A stretch of 64,000 bases of DNA. Source: JBAXTE01 sp963556065. GTDB taxonomy: Bacteria > Bacteroidota > Bacteroidia > Bacteroidales > WCHB1-69. Below, piece by piece: positions 1 to 9,397 of this stretch. The DNA lies in NCBI GenBank assembly GCA_963556065.3, contig CAUVYH020000017.1, forward strand, positions 1-64,000. The letters run 5' to 3'. The notes below the pieces were generated by a model. It had not been told where the DNA came from and did not search any database. It was given only the letters and a program-made list of their open reading frames with translations. The number at the start of each line of letters is the position of its first letter. Within the stretch, counting starts at the first letter, position 1. The translations under genes were made by a program, and so were the position numbers.

Positions 1-190
1 ACGGACAGGAAGGATGAAAAATGATGAATGGGGTAGGTGAAGTGAATCTAAATATGTAGAAATGTTTTTTTTGGTTAATTGCCCTATATCCGGATATTTT
101 ATTTAAAATAACAGACTCTTTTTTAGGACACTCTGCCATCTGAACGCATCTTTTTTATAATCAAAATAAATGTAAATCAAAAATAAGTTG

Positions 191-198
191 TAATTTTG
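191..198 (+). promoter_or_regulatory. Bacteroidota -7 promoter box
   Basis: TAATTTTG matches the Bacteroidota TAnnTTTG -7 consensus and lies about 30 bases before the first start codon. No convincing -33 TTTG is seen at the right distance, so this is a moderate call. Confidence 0.4.
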
Positions 199-228
199 CA
201 AAAAATTTGAACATAAATTATTGAAATC

Positions 229-1366
229 ATGGAAGATAGTCCTAGCGCAAAGCGATTTTCAATGAAAAAATTCTTTCGTTACTTTTTTTATAGTGTGATA
301 TTGCTTTTTGCATTTATCGGATTTGGTTTAACATCAGCGTATTTTGCTGTAAAACTTCACATAACCAACGATCCGGGTGGTGTGGATAAAAATGATCGCA
401 TATATCAGGCTCTTGCCGATCGGGATAAAAGCAGTGCTTTTAACGATTCCACTTATTTTGCAGGACTCGACAATCGCAGAGCATTGGATTATTATAAGAT
501 TATGGTTATTAGTAAGTTTTATCCGGTAAATGCCAATTTTTTATTAGATGGGCTCACCAATAATAAAGATGCTGCTCTAGCCTCAAAAATGATTGCAGCC
601 GTTGAGATGAAACTGCAGGATAATTCCGACTATCAGGCACTGATAAAAAAAGGGGAAGAAATATTTAACACCAAAGTGAAGAAGCAAGATACTTTGGCCA
701 ATTGTTTTGTATGGATGAATGTTCCCGAATGGACCGTGCTCAAAGAATCTATTATTAACGACAAAAAATCCATTGACAGTGCAGCCCGCGTGAGCGGTGT
801 CGAATCAAGATTAGTCGTTTGCTGCCTGATTGGCGAACAAATTCGAATGTTCAACTCTAAACGTGAAATTTACAAATCGTATATTGCTCCAATGAAAGTA
901 TTATCGGTAGAAAGCAAATTTTCGTTAGGGGTAACAGGAATCAAGGATTTTACTGCAATGGAGATTGAACGAAATTTAAAAAACAAAAATCGCCTTATTA
1001 CTTAGGTGAAAAATATGAGCATCTACTTGATTTTAAAACCGATGATATTGAAAAGGAACGCTATGATCGATTGGTCGATTATAAAAATCATTACTATTCG
1101 TATCTTTATGCCGCATTATATGTGCATCAAGTGAAAAAGCAGTGGGAACGTGCAAAATATGATATTTCCAATCGTCCCGAAATACTTACCACACTCTTTA
1201 ATGTCGGGTTTGCCTCCTCAGTACCAAAACCTAATCCGGAAGTAGGTGGCTCGCACATCGAAATCGTGGAAAAATTTATACATTCGGCGCTGTGGCTTTC
1301 GACTTTTACTACTCAGGAGAACTTGCTAAGGAGTTTCCTTACGAAAAGCAAAAGTTTTCGATCTAA
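229..1366 (+). CDS. Conserved membrane-anchored protein, possibly transglycosylase-like, two frameshifts
   Basis: One gene is split over three frames. The first part (229-1005) has an N-terminal membrane segment at about residues 18-42 followed by an extracytoplasmic domain. Skipping an indel near 985-995, next to an A run, restores a frame through a YYLGEKYEHLLDF stretch and the segment ending GGSHIEI. A second indel near 1265-1275 restores the C-terminal stretch KIYTFGAVAFDFYYSGEL and a TAA at 1364-1366. The block around residues 188-206 (a GVESRLVV stretch followed by a glutamate) looks like the catalytic-Glu region of lysozyme-fold transglycosylases, but this is only a resemblance. The end is three bases before the downstream hydrolase start, so the two may be co-transcribed. 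No firm function is assigned. Confidence 0.6.
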
Positions 1367-1369
1367 ATT

Positions 1370-2143
1370 ATGAAACTTTTTTATAGAGAATATGGCACCG
1401 GCAATCCGCTCGTTCTTCTACACGGATTGTTTGGGTGCTCAGATAATTGGACAAGTTTTGCCCGTAAGCTGGCAATACAATGCAATGCTCGCTTAATTGT
1501 CCCTGATTTGCGGAATCATGGGCAATCCCCTCATCATCCCGATTTTTCGTTCGAAGCAATGGTTGACGATTTGTTTGAACTCATCAGCACGCTAAATATT
1601 CAAAAACCCACGGTAATGGGACATTCACTGGGGGGAAAAATCATTTTGCATGCATTGCTTCATCAATCCGATTTTTGCCAAAAAGCAATTATTGCAGATA
1701 TGGGATTACGAACTTATTCAGGAGGTTTGGAACATGTTGAAGTTTTGGAGCTGATGCAAAGCCATAATTTATCAAACTGTAAAAATCGTAAAGAGGTTGA
1801 AGATTTGGTTTCAAAACACATATCTGACTTTCGTCTACAGCAGCTGGTACTAAAAAATGTCTATTGGAAAAATGCCGAAACGCTGGCATGGAAAATTGAT
1901 GTGTGGGCGATAAGCAACAATCTTTCCGAAGTTTTTAACGGAATAAGCTATCCGAAACCAATCGTTGTACCAACATTTTTTATTAAAGCAGGTCTTTCCG
2001 ATTATATTAACGAAGAGGATAAATTGTTGATTCGTAGTCAGTTTACGAATGCATCCGTAATTGAAGTCAAAAATGCAGGACATTGGCTGCATGTTGATAA
2101 TCCTGAAGCTTTTTTTAATACGGTAAAGACAATATTGGAATAA
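1370..2143 (+). CDS. Alpha/beta-fold hydrolase (YbfF-like esterase)
   Basis: A 257-residue alpha/beta hydrolase, the usual size for the YbfF/acyl-esterase group. HGLFG at residues 18-22 forms the oxyanion region. The nucleophile elbow GHSLGG carries Ser86. The catalytic His is probably His238 in AGHWLHVDNPEAF, and Asp211 is the likely acid. There is no signal peptide, so it should act in the cytoplasm. The natural substrate cannot be read from sequence; short acyl esters or thioesters are typical of the family. It starts three bases after the upstream membrane protein ends. Confidence 0.85.
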   Translation: MKLFYREYGTGNPLVLLHGLFGCSDNWTSFARKLAIQCNARLIVPDLRNHGQSPHHPDFSFEAMVDDLFELISTLNIQKPTVMGHSLGGKIILHALLHQSDFCQKAIIADMGLRTYSGGLEHVEVLELMQSHNLSNCKNRKEVEDLVSKHISDFRLQQLVLKNVYWKNAETLAWKIDVWAISNNLSEVFNGISYPKPIVVPTFFIKAGLSDYINEEDKLLIRSQFTNASVIEVKNAGHWLHVDNPEAFFNTVKTILE

Positions 2144-2217
2144 TTTTACATGAATGAAATGTGCTCCTCCGAAAATGTGATTTATAATCTTAGTTTAGTA
2201 AAACGAAAAGATTTTGC

Positions 2218-2249
2218 CATTCCGTCCCAATAATGTTCGGGACAGAATG
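2218..2249. terminator. Palindrome between convergent genes
   Basis: CATTC plus GTCCC on the left pair with GGGAC plus GAATG on the right across a short AT loop. It sits between a rightward and a leftward gene, so a bidirectional terminator or degenerate intergenic repeat is likely. No strong U tract follows. Confidence 0.4.
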
Positions 2250-2293
2250 ACAAAGATCGTTATTTTTTAAACAACTTTTTTACATACTATACC

Positions 2294-2796
2294 CTAACTT
2301 TTTGCTTTATCTGAAATAAAAGTATTAATTATTTTTTCCCATTTTTCAACCATTAAAAGCTCATCGGTTAAGGCTAATCCATCAAAAGAATTGTTATAAA
2401 ATTCAATTATCTCATTGGATTTATTTTTATCATAATAGGTAAATGCCAGTTCAAGCTTGTCGGTTACGGTATTGCTTTGATTTTGAGTTTTTACCGTTCG
2501 ATTGGTATTGATAGCTCTGCATTTTTGAATTTCATTCAAAGAGATTGTTTTTTCTATCATTATATCAGGCTGTTTCTTGTGGTAGAAAAAGTTTCCCGGC
2601 TACTTTATCAATTCCAATCAATGTCGTGCCCCAAATGGTCAAATTCTGAAATATCGCAATTGTTTTTCTTTGCAAAATCGTGAAACTTTTGTATAAATTC
2701 TTTTTTCTTTTTGTTTTTTTTAATATTCAAAAGTGTGAGGGGAATGGTAATTAACAAAATTACTACGATCCCTATTATTAATGTTCCTGTTTTCAT
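2294..2796 (-). CDS. Bacteroidota hypothetical membrane-anchored protein, two frameshifts
   Basis: Two leftward reading frames (2608-2796 and 2294-2560) read as one protein when two indels are removed, near 2608-2620 and 2575-2590. The join restores IGIDKVAGKLF followed by FYHKKQPDIM. The first 22 residues are one hydrophobic anchor, then a lysine-rich stretch and a soluble domain with an EIQKCR motif and a DKLELAFTYYDK segment. From memory this resembles a small, widespread family of Bacteroidota hypothetical proteins with one N-terminal membrane segment. No function is known to me. Confidence 0.55.
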
Positions 2797-2877
2797 TTTA
2801 TTTATAGCATTTTTTGTACGTTAAAATACTTCCAAACCGCCACCAAAAGATAGCTTTTTAGTAGTATAAAATATAAA

Positions 2878-3277
2878 TTACAAAGTGGGAAAAATTAAAA
2901 AATGAATTTTACCAAAACGAATGGAAAGGAAATATGAGATTGAATTTAAGCAATCGGATAATGACATTCTTAGACCAGAAAAAATATCTGGAAAAAGATT
3001 GCATCCAAAAATAAATTCACACACCTGATTATAAGATACAGACCGATTAAAAGATGTTTTTAAGGAAGTCTGAGGTGTTTTATTTGTGCTGAATAACGAT
3101 TCTTCCGTTTGGTTAGATAGGGTGAATAAACTATCGTAAAACAAAAGCATGATAATTATCATTGGACGATTGATCTTCCGAAGGCTTTGAAACTGTATTT
3201 TTGCTGTATTGGCCTAAAAAGATGCAATACAGAAATAAAGCAAGAATTGGTAATATCGTTTTACAGACTCTTTTCAT
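2878..3277 (-). CDS. Hypothetical small secreted or membrane protein, frameshifted
   Basis: From ATG at 3275-3277 the frame begins with a typical signal-like N-terminus (MKRVCKTILPILALFLYCIF). It is interrupted near 3130-3140 and continues in another frame (SLFTLSNQTEESLF onward) to 2878. About 130 residues when joined, with no recognisable domain. The N-terminal signal and absence of stops after one correction support a real gene, but no homology supports it. Confidence 0.35.
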
Positions 3278-3386
3278 GGTACAAAGATATCGTTTTTGTT
3301 TATTGAAAAGAGGATCAATATCGTTCTTCTCCAGAAAATATTTAGGAAAAAGGCGTATCTTTGATCCATATTTAACAGCTATTGAT

Positions 3387-4697
3387 ATGCAAAAAGGTCG
3401 TTTTTTACATTTTTTTTCTTAATTTCCGGAGTTGCTTTATTCTCACAAGTCGGCACGACCCAGACCGCTCCTTTTGGAATCAAATTTGACGGTTTTGTGC
3501 GCGAAGATGTTGTTTTCGATAGCCGCCAGGTAGAGCAATTACGTCGAAGGAATGTTCTTGTTTTATCCGTTAAACAGTAATTTGGATATTAATGGTAAAG
3601 ACATTAATGCGCGTTCTTCCTTTAATTTGTTTGCTATTGCATCTCGCTTAAGCGGAAAAATTACCGGTCCCAACGCTTTTGGAGCAAAGACTTCGGGCTT
3701 ATTGGAAGGAGAATTTTTTGGGGCAGCTAATGCAAATATAAATACTTTCCGTTTACGTCATGCTTTTGTAAAATTAAACTGGAGTAAAACAGAATTACTG
3801 GTGGGGCAAACTTGGCACTCATTATTTACTGAAGAGTGTTTTCCGGGCACACTGAATTTTAATACAGGCACTCCTTTTTCAACCTTTTAACAGAGCTCCG
3901 CAAATTCGAATTAAGCATGCCTTTGATGATCGCATCAAAGTTACGCTGGCTGTTTTAAACGCAACGAGATTTTACCAGTACCGGTCCTGCTGGCATCTCG
4001 TATCAAATATATGTCAAATGCAGCTATCCCGGGAAATTACCACTGGGAGTGAGTTATGCAAGGCCGAAAACCGATAGTACATCGTTGTTTGGCTTCGGCA
4101 TTGTAGGAGAATACAAGCAACTTTTGCCTCGTTTGGTTACGGATAGTAATGTGCATGCAACTCAAAAAATTGAATCACTGGCCGCCGCTGCTTATTTTCA
4201 ATTCGAAAACAAACGCTTTGGTGTTAAAATAAAAGCCGTCTATGGACAAAATCTTTACGATCAGTTGATGTTGGGGGGGTATGCAGTAAGGTACGATTCT
4301 CTTTTAGGCGGCAGATGGCGACTGTGCTTACACCCAACATGGTTGCGGGTGCTGCATGGGTTGATGCATTTGTTAATATTGGGAAAATAAATATCGCTAT
4401 TTTTGGCGGATACACTAAGAATTTTCGGTTCTTTCAATAACGTTTCGGACTGGAACAACAGTAAGTCTTATTATTCGAGGGGTTACAATATAGATTATGT
4501 TTATCGGGTAGCTCCGAGAATTTCATACACCATCGGGTCGCTAAAATTGGGTGTTGAGTTTGATTACACGGCTGCTGCTTATGGCAATAAAACTTAACAG
4601 TTTGGGAGAAGTAGAGCAACCTACAAAGACGAATACAGCAACAATTTCCGAGGTTGAAAACACCCGAATTTTAGGGTTGATTCAGTATAACTTCTAA
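3387..4697 (+). pseudogene. DcaP-like outer-membrane porin, multiply frameshifted
   Basis: Pieces in all three frames together match a Bacteroidota DcaP-like porin. They are the start at 3387 (MQKGRFLHFF), then LISGVALFSQVG with a signal peptide, FDGFVREDVVFDSRQVEQLR, FLFYPLNSNLDINGKDIN, LLVGQTWHSLF, a 'TGTPF..FNRAPQIR' segment, YARPKTD and DNLY-type strand motifs, and the terminal RILGLIQYNF with its aromatic last residue typical of beta-barrels. At least five indels are needed: near 3416, 3550, 3885, 3970-4020 and 4290-4600. The number is high even for this window, so either true decay or very poor consensus is possible. Intact, it would be a trimeric outer-membrane channel of about 430 residues. 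Confidence 0.65.
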
Positions 4698-5062
4698 AAA
4701 GAATAGAATTAACTCATTGATTTACAAATTATAGCACAAAAATGCAAGGGGTATAAATGAAAATTTACTTTGCCCCAAATCCTAAAGGAAGACAAATTTT
4801 CAAAAGCATATATGTTTTTTTATTAAATTATTGATTTTCAATACTTCACTATTTATGGACGGGATAAAAGGTGTTGAAAATCATTTTTATTTAATTCCAT
4901 ACACACATTGTAGATGAGGATGAATATTGCTAAAACCAGAAAAAAACAGAACTCGATACAAAAACAGAAAATTTTATGGAATATTTTTTCTAATTTATTT
5001 TTTTAAAAAAAGTATTAACTTTGGACTTATTTCGAGTCATATCATTTTATACCATGTTAATA
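4698..5062. other. Intergenic gap, no gene seen
   Basis: AT-rich spacer between the porin and the MORN-repeat gene. Short frames are present, but none has a plausible start and composition. The only supported element is the promoter box at 5016-5023. Confidence 0.5.
5016..5023 (+). promoter_or_regulatory. Bacteroidota -7 box for the MORN gene
   Basis: TAACTTTG fits TAnnTTTG and lies 40 bases before ATG 5063. This excludes the longer TTG start at 5021, which would sit inside the box. Confidence 0.45.
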
Positions 5063-6768
5063 ATGAAAAAAATCATCTTCGCAAATCTGTTTTTATTATT
5101 TTCCGCTTTCTGTTTTGGTCAATTTCAACCCCAATTTGCCCCGAAAGACAGCGCGGTGTTAAGGAAAAACCCCTACTTTTTCAAAGATCCTAAACGTCCA
5201 TACAACAAGGATCCACGCACTTGGTCGAATTTTCCAACTACCATAAAAACCGTCGAACAGGGCCCGCCACAGAAATCGAAAAAGCGAAAAAAGAGAACGA
5301 TTTTTACCGGGTATTTTCAGGTTGCCACATTGGGACTGTTTAAAGATGAAAAAAGCGAGAGTTGATGCTTTTTTATGCCGCAGAGTTCCATGCATATTTG
5401 CATCAGGATCCGTGGATGCTGTTGAATGTGACCAACTATTTAATAGAACATCCCGTGACGGGATACAGCGATATGAAAACCTCATTTGTGGCTGGGGTAA
5501 CTTATAATGCGGCCATGTCGCAAAAAGATGCGGAAGCCTTGTATGCGATTGCTGCATTGCAAAAAAGCACCTCCCTCATCAACGATGTTTCGGTTGCCAC
5601 GATCCTTGAAAATGCTAAAAAGTTTGAACAAAAACCGGCAAACGGCACCGAACCTAAAAAAAACGTTGCGATAAAGGAGACACCAAGTGCCTCAAAAGTC
5701 AGCGCAAAACATATTGGCAAACTGATTTCAGGAAATATCATCAACGGAAAAGGAACGAAACTTTACACCAAAAACGATTCATTAGTGAAGGTGGAATGGA
5801 AATATGAGGGGAACTTTAAAAACGGCTTTGAATCGGGGCAGGGAATGCTATACGATAACAGCGGAAAGTTGATTTACAATGGCAATTGGGAAAATGGACT
5901 GTTTAATGGCGAAGGTGCTTTAACCAATTCAATGGAAAAATATAAAGGAGGGTTCCTGAATGGCAAAAAACAGGGCAAGGGTTCATTGGAAAATCTGGAG
6001 GATTCGAGTAGCTATGTCGGTGATTTTATGAACGATGCAGAGAATGGTTTTGGCACATATACCTCTATAGATGGATTCAAATATATAGGTGAGTTCAAGG
6101 AGGGGAAATTTAATGGCAAAGGAAAATTCTATCTGGATGGAAAGACGCTCACGTTTGAAGGAATGTTTAAAAATTCCAATTGGGACGGTCCAGGGATTTA
6201 CTATCTGGAAAACGGCACAGCGGAGGGCAATTTTGTCAATAACAAAATGAATGGCACATATATTCTCACTAAAAAAGACGGAAGTAAACATAAAGCCACT
6301 TTTGAAAATAATAAAATGATTTCCTCCACCTGGATCTCCGGATCAAAAAACAGCGCCAACATCAAAACCATCTTGGAATCCGTTTGGACAGGCACATCCC
6401 GATCAAGATCCGATTTGATGAAAAGCGGATACGTCGTTTGTGAAGAGAAATTATACAACATCTTTTTCAACGAATCAACCAATACGTTTACTGGAATTTC
6501 CCTCTCCACCTTCACCTTGGATGGTCAAAAGTATCAATATAAATGTAATATTCGTGGAACATACAACCCAAACAACAACAAGGTGGAGATCAGAATCACC
6601 GGAAAAATATTTGCCGATCCACTGCCAAACAACTTGTCTTGGGTTTCCAGCACCATCACTTATGTAGAGTTGGGCAAAAACGCCAACGGTAACGGATCAT
6701 ACCTTTTACAAGGGAAGACCTCCAACCAAAGTTCCTCGGATGAATTTATCTCTTACTCGAACAGATAG
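5063..6768 (+). CDS. Secreted MORN-repeat protein, probably frameshifted at 5360
   Basis: The N-terminal part (5063-5365) has a signal peptide (MKKIIFANLFLLFSAFCFG) and a basic KKRKKRTIF segment. The frame closes at a TGA that overlaps an ATG (TGATG at 5363-5367). The second frame, 5362-6768, lacks a signal and carries about seven MORN repeats (YEGNFKNG, YNGNWENG, YKGGFLNG, YVGDF, YIGEFKEG, FEGMFKNS, AEGNFVNN) at roughly residues 135-310, followed by a C-terminal domain with an EKLYNIFFNEST stretch. Because the secreted part and the repeats complement each other, a single gene with one missing base is favoured over two coupled genes. MORN repeats mediate protein or lipid contacts; the role here is unknown. 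Confidence 0.65.
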
Positions 6769-7057
6769 TTTGCCTTGAACTTCCGTTGAAAAGGTCGCTT
6801 GAAAAAAACGGGGCTTCAGACGAAATAAAGATTTCTTGTAATGTATCAATACTTCGGTAATATTTTATAATACATTAATTATCAGTGCTTTGTTATTTCG
6901 AACTATAGCGATTAATCTCACTGATAATCAATTGGTTACAATTTTGCAAATACATGAAATGAAAAATTTACCGAAGTAATGTATGTAAAGAAAATCAAAT
7001 TTTCTTTACTCATTATGATATGTATAGATTTTGGCGTTTTCTTTATAGAGCTGATTT
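6769..7057. repeat. Spacer with dispersed repeat copy 1
   Basis: About 290 bases without a gene. Positions 6888-6985 resemble 24948-25062: both have a TATTTCGAaCTAtAGC-like start, ATAATCAAT-GGTTACAATT, then GAAATG-AAAATTTACCGAAGT. This is a dispersed non-coding repeat of roughly 100 bases of unknown kind. Confidence 0.45.
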
Positions 7058-7311
7058 TTATTTCTTCCACAGAACATTGACAAAAAAAGCACGAATCAGC
7101 CACGAAGTGGTTGAATGTGACTAACTGTGAGTGCAACTCACAGTTTAAAAAAACGCACAAATATAATCAGCCACGAAGTGGTTGAACCGTGTTTTGCCTA
7201 AGGCTGTGTTGAAGCAGGAGTACTAGCCTCCGATTTTTCGCACATTATACATCGCAATCCCCAGCGTTTCGGACATCTTTTTGCAGAGCTCTTCGGAGTT
7301 TAAAGCAACCG
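7058..7311. repeat. Left copy of duplicated segment flanking the transposase, with kamB 3' remnant
   Basis: Matches 8047-8300. It holds, in order, a TTTATTTCTTCCACAGAA segment, a REP unit (7096-7115), a perfect hairpin (ACTGTGAGT at 7124-7132, ACTCACAGT at 7136-7144), a second REP unit (7167-7186) and a 3' fragment of kamB. On the minus strand 7220-7310 reads ALNSEELCKKMSETLGIAMY then NVRKIGG and a stop, close to the KamB C-terminus. The duplicated end shows that the RAYT-like transposase lies between two copies of one locus. Confidence 0.75.
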
Positions 7312-7461
7312 ATAAATCAGCCACGAAGTGGTTGAACCGTGCTCTAAAAACTGATATGGTAAAATAAAAACGTATGATTGAACTTTTTCATTAACGTTCT
7401 GTTGTTTTGAATTGAAGGAAATACTATTTTTGCTGCATACAAACCATTAAACACCAATGAA

Positions 7462-7911
7462 ATGTCAAGTTATCGTCAAATCCTTTATCATTTAATATTC
7501 AGGACAAAATACAGTCAAAAAGTTTTAAACTTAGAGCATAGTGAAGATCTATACAGATATATAGGAGGTATAATCAAGAATAAAAAATGTTTCCTTTACC
7601 GGATAAATGGGATGGAAGATCATATTCATATATTGTCAGATTTACATCCAAATATAGCATTAGCTGATTATATGAGAGACATAAAAACAGCAACGTCAAT
7701 TTGGATTAAAGATTCTGGTAATTTTCCGGGTTTTATGGGTTGGGCAGATGGATATGCTGCACTTACATATGCTCTACGGGACAAAGAAATGATCATCAAT
7801 TATATTAAAAATCAGCGAGAACACCACAAATCAAATACCTTTGAAGAGGAATATCGAAAGCTGTTGAATGAGTTTGGAATTGAAATAGATGAGCGATATT
7901 TCCTGAAATAA
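7462..7911 (+). CDS. IS200/IS605-type Y1 transposase (RAYT-like)
   Basis: A 149-residue Y1 (HUH) single-strand transposase. The HUH motif is His54-Ile-His56 in MEDHIHILSDLHP, and the catalytic tyrosine is probably Tyr114 in INYIKNQREHH. Length equals that of TnpA of IS200-like elements. There is no TnpB. REP-like palindromes on both sides suggest a REP-associated tyrosine transposase, which acts on hairpins at the lagging strand, more than a free IS. The frame is intact, unlike many neighbours. Start chosen at the first ATG; an A-rich leader precedes it. Confidence 0.9.
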   Translation: MSSYRQILYHLIFRTKYSQKVLNLEHSEDLYRYIGGIIKNKKCFLYRINGMEDHIHILSDLHPNIALADYMRDIKTATSIWIKDSGNFPGFMGWADGYAALTYALRDKEMIINYIKNQREHHKSNTFEEEYRKLLNEFGIEIDERYFLK

Positions 7912-7960
7912 AGGCTGATAAATTCGGTTCAATTAAAAATATTCGTTTATTTATATATCA

Positions 7961-7981
7961 TTCAACCCCATTCGGGGCTGA
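7961..7981. repeat. Inverse REP unit with compensatory stem change
   Basis: TTCAACCCC-ATTC-GGGGCTGA is the reverse complement layout of the five REP units, with CCAC/GTGG replaced by CCCC/GGGG. The paired change keeps the stem. It lies 50 bases after the transposase stop. Confidence 0.65.
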
Positions 7982-7993
7982 TTTTTTAAGCAT

Positions 7994-8024
7994 GAATTAC
8001 CGCCGGATAAACCGGCGGTAATTC
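7994..8024. terminator. Perfect hairpin after the transposase gene
   Basis: GAATTACCGCCGG (7994-8006) and CCGGCGGTAATTC (8012-8024) form a perfect 13-bp stem with a five-base loop. It could be the element end or a terminator; no T run follows directly. Confidence 0.6.
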
Positions 8025-8210
8025 ACGTTAAGCACCTTCGATGCTTTGTTATTTCTTCCACAGAATTAGGACAAGAATACCGCGAATCAGCCACGAAGTG
8101 GTTGAACGTGATTAACTGTGAGTGCAACTCACGGTAAAACGAAAAAACTAAAACTCAGCCACGAAGTGGTTGAACAGTGCTTTGACTCTGTATGTCTTGA
8201 TACAGGAGTA

Positions 8211-9225
8211 TTAACCTCCAATTTTTCCGCACATCATACACCGGAATCCCCAATGTTTCCGACATTTGTTGGCAGAGCTCTTCGGAGTTAAAGGCGAAAC
8301 CCGTGGGAGCGGTGGGGTTTACACAAACGGCAATCAGTTTGGTTTTTAGCAGAACTTTGAGGGTGCCCCCTTTTTTCAGGAAGGCAAGGTAGGATTCTTT
8401 GCTCACGAACAGGCGGGTGTAGTCTTTCACCACCAACACCGTTTTGTTGCAGTGCTTTTGCACTCTTAGGAAATCGAGCAACTTATCGCCGATGGCTCCC
8501 GGAGCATAAATGGTGTAGCCGTGTTTAAACAGTTGGTCTTTATGTTGCTCGAGCAGAAACACGGATGGAATTTCCAGATTGTGAATCTGATGGTTTTCGT
8601 CTATCGCCCACAATCCCTGTTCAATATCCAACAGTTGAGCGGAATCAGGTGATTCAAAAGGCAGAATCTGAATCAGTTGGTGGATAAACTGGGTTTTCTT
8701 GATCAGCGTGGCAAAGTGGCTCGAAACCGCTGCTCCGGTGTTCAAGATCATACATTCGGTAATGGCAGGGGACCCTAAGCTTTTACGCGAAAGGGCGCCG
8801 TCGATGATGGTCAGATCCACACCCTGTTGATCCATTTGCTGGATGTAGCTTTTCAGCCACGAAGTATCCGTAGGGCCGGAGAGAATTACCTTTCCCGTGC
8901 TTAATGCCCGTGCTGTAACCAAACGCCCCAGCGATGTACGACGTTCGCTTATGTTGAGCACTTCCGAGGTCAACCGGCGTTGTTTGTAATGCTTTTCGGA
9001 AGTAATGAAGAGCATGTTTTCACACAGCTCGATTTCGGGTTTTTGAGTCAGGGTAACCTGATCGATACTTTCCCCATCGATGCCGATGGAGGTAATGGCC
9101 AATTGCTTGCCCGAACCTTTCAGACGATCCAACACATAATTCAAGCACTCCGTCTTCCCGGTGTTCTTCTCCATCCCTACGATGGAAAGACTTTTGTGCT
9201 GTAATATGTCGTCGATAAAAGGCAT
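8211..9225 (-). CDS. kamB: KamB-like P-loop protein, lysine 5,6-aminomutase reactivase subunit (putative)
   Basis: Starts at 9225. It has a P-loop (GMEKNTGKTE, residues 17-26) and about 337 residues. Its place after kamA and the overall look fit KamB, which with the MutS-like KamC is thought to reactivate the B12-dependent lysine 5,6-aminomutase KamDE. As given, the frame runs on to 8155 through a REP unit. An extra base in the A run at about 8221-8226 (minus strand) explains this: without it the protein ends VRKIGG with TAA at 8211-8213, exactly the ending seen in the duplicated fragment at 7220-7310. kamC, kamD and kamE do not follow. Symbol is by context and P-loop, not by a catalytic signature. 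Confidence 0.65.
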
Positions 9226-9261
9226 TGTTGTGATTATTTAAGATTGTTTGTTTTGTCTTTA

Positions 9262-9334
9262 TTTTGTCATGCTGACGAAGGAAGCATCTCTTTTGTAAAT
9301 GGATAGATTCCTCACTTTGTTCGGAATGATAAAA
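9262..9334. repeat. Family A intergenic palindromic repeat, copy 1
   Basis: Ends TTTTGTCATGCTGACGAAG and a matching CTTTGTTCGGAATGATAAAA form imperfect terminal inverted repeats about 70 bases apart. Other copies are at 9749-9822, 9905-9978 and 12502-12574. MITE-like or extragenic palindrome; it contains no frame. Confidence 0.7.
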
Positions 9335-9397
9335 GAGAGCGCTCGAAATGATACAAGAGAATTTTCGGAATAACAAATACAGATCAAGGAACGTTTA

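Larger units (their letters stand above)
7096..8174. repeat. REP-like palindromes, five direct copies
   Basis: TCAGCCACGAAGTGGTTGAA occurs at 7096-7115, 7167-7186, 7317-7336, 8087-8106 and 8155-8174, always in the same orientation, with the stem CCAC-GAA-GTGG. The first and fourth copies are followed by a second hairpin around ACTGTGAGTGCAACTCACAGT-like sequence. At 7961-7981 a sixth unit in inverse orientation has a changed stem (CCCC/GGGG). The units surround a Y1 transposase, the typical setting of REP/RAYT systems. Confidence 0.8.

Noticed and set aside
3201..3422. 73-residue rightward frame before the porin
   Set aside because: It overlaps the leftward small secreted protein and includes only the first ten codons of the porin by chance frame sharing.
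7096..8174. Five 20-base direct repeats as a CRISPR array
   Set aside because: Spacing is irregular (71, 150, 770 and 68 bases), units are palindromic and associated with a Y1 transposase; no cas gene is present.
8980..9204. Rightward frames opposite kamB and kamA
   Set aside because: They are antisense shadows of well-supported genes with no domain of their own.
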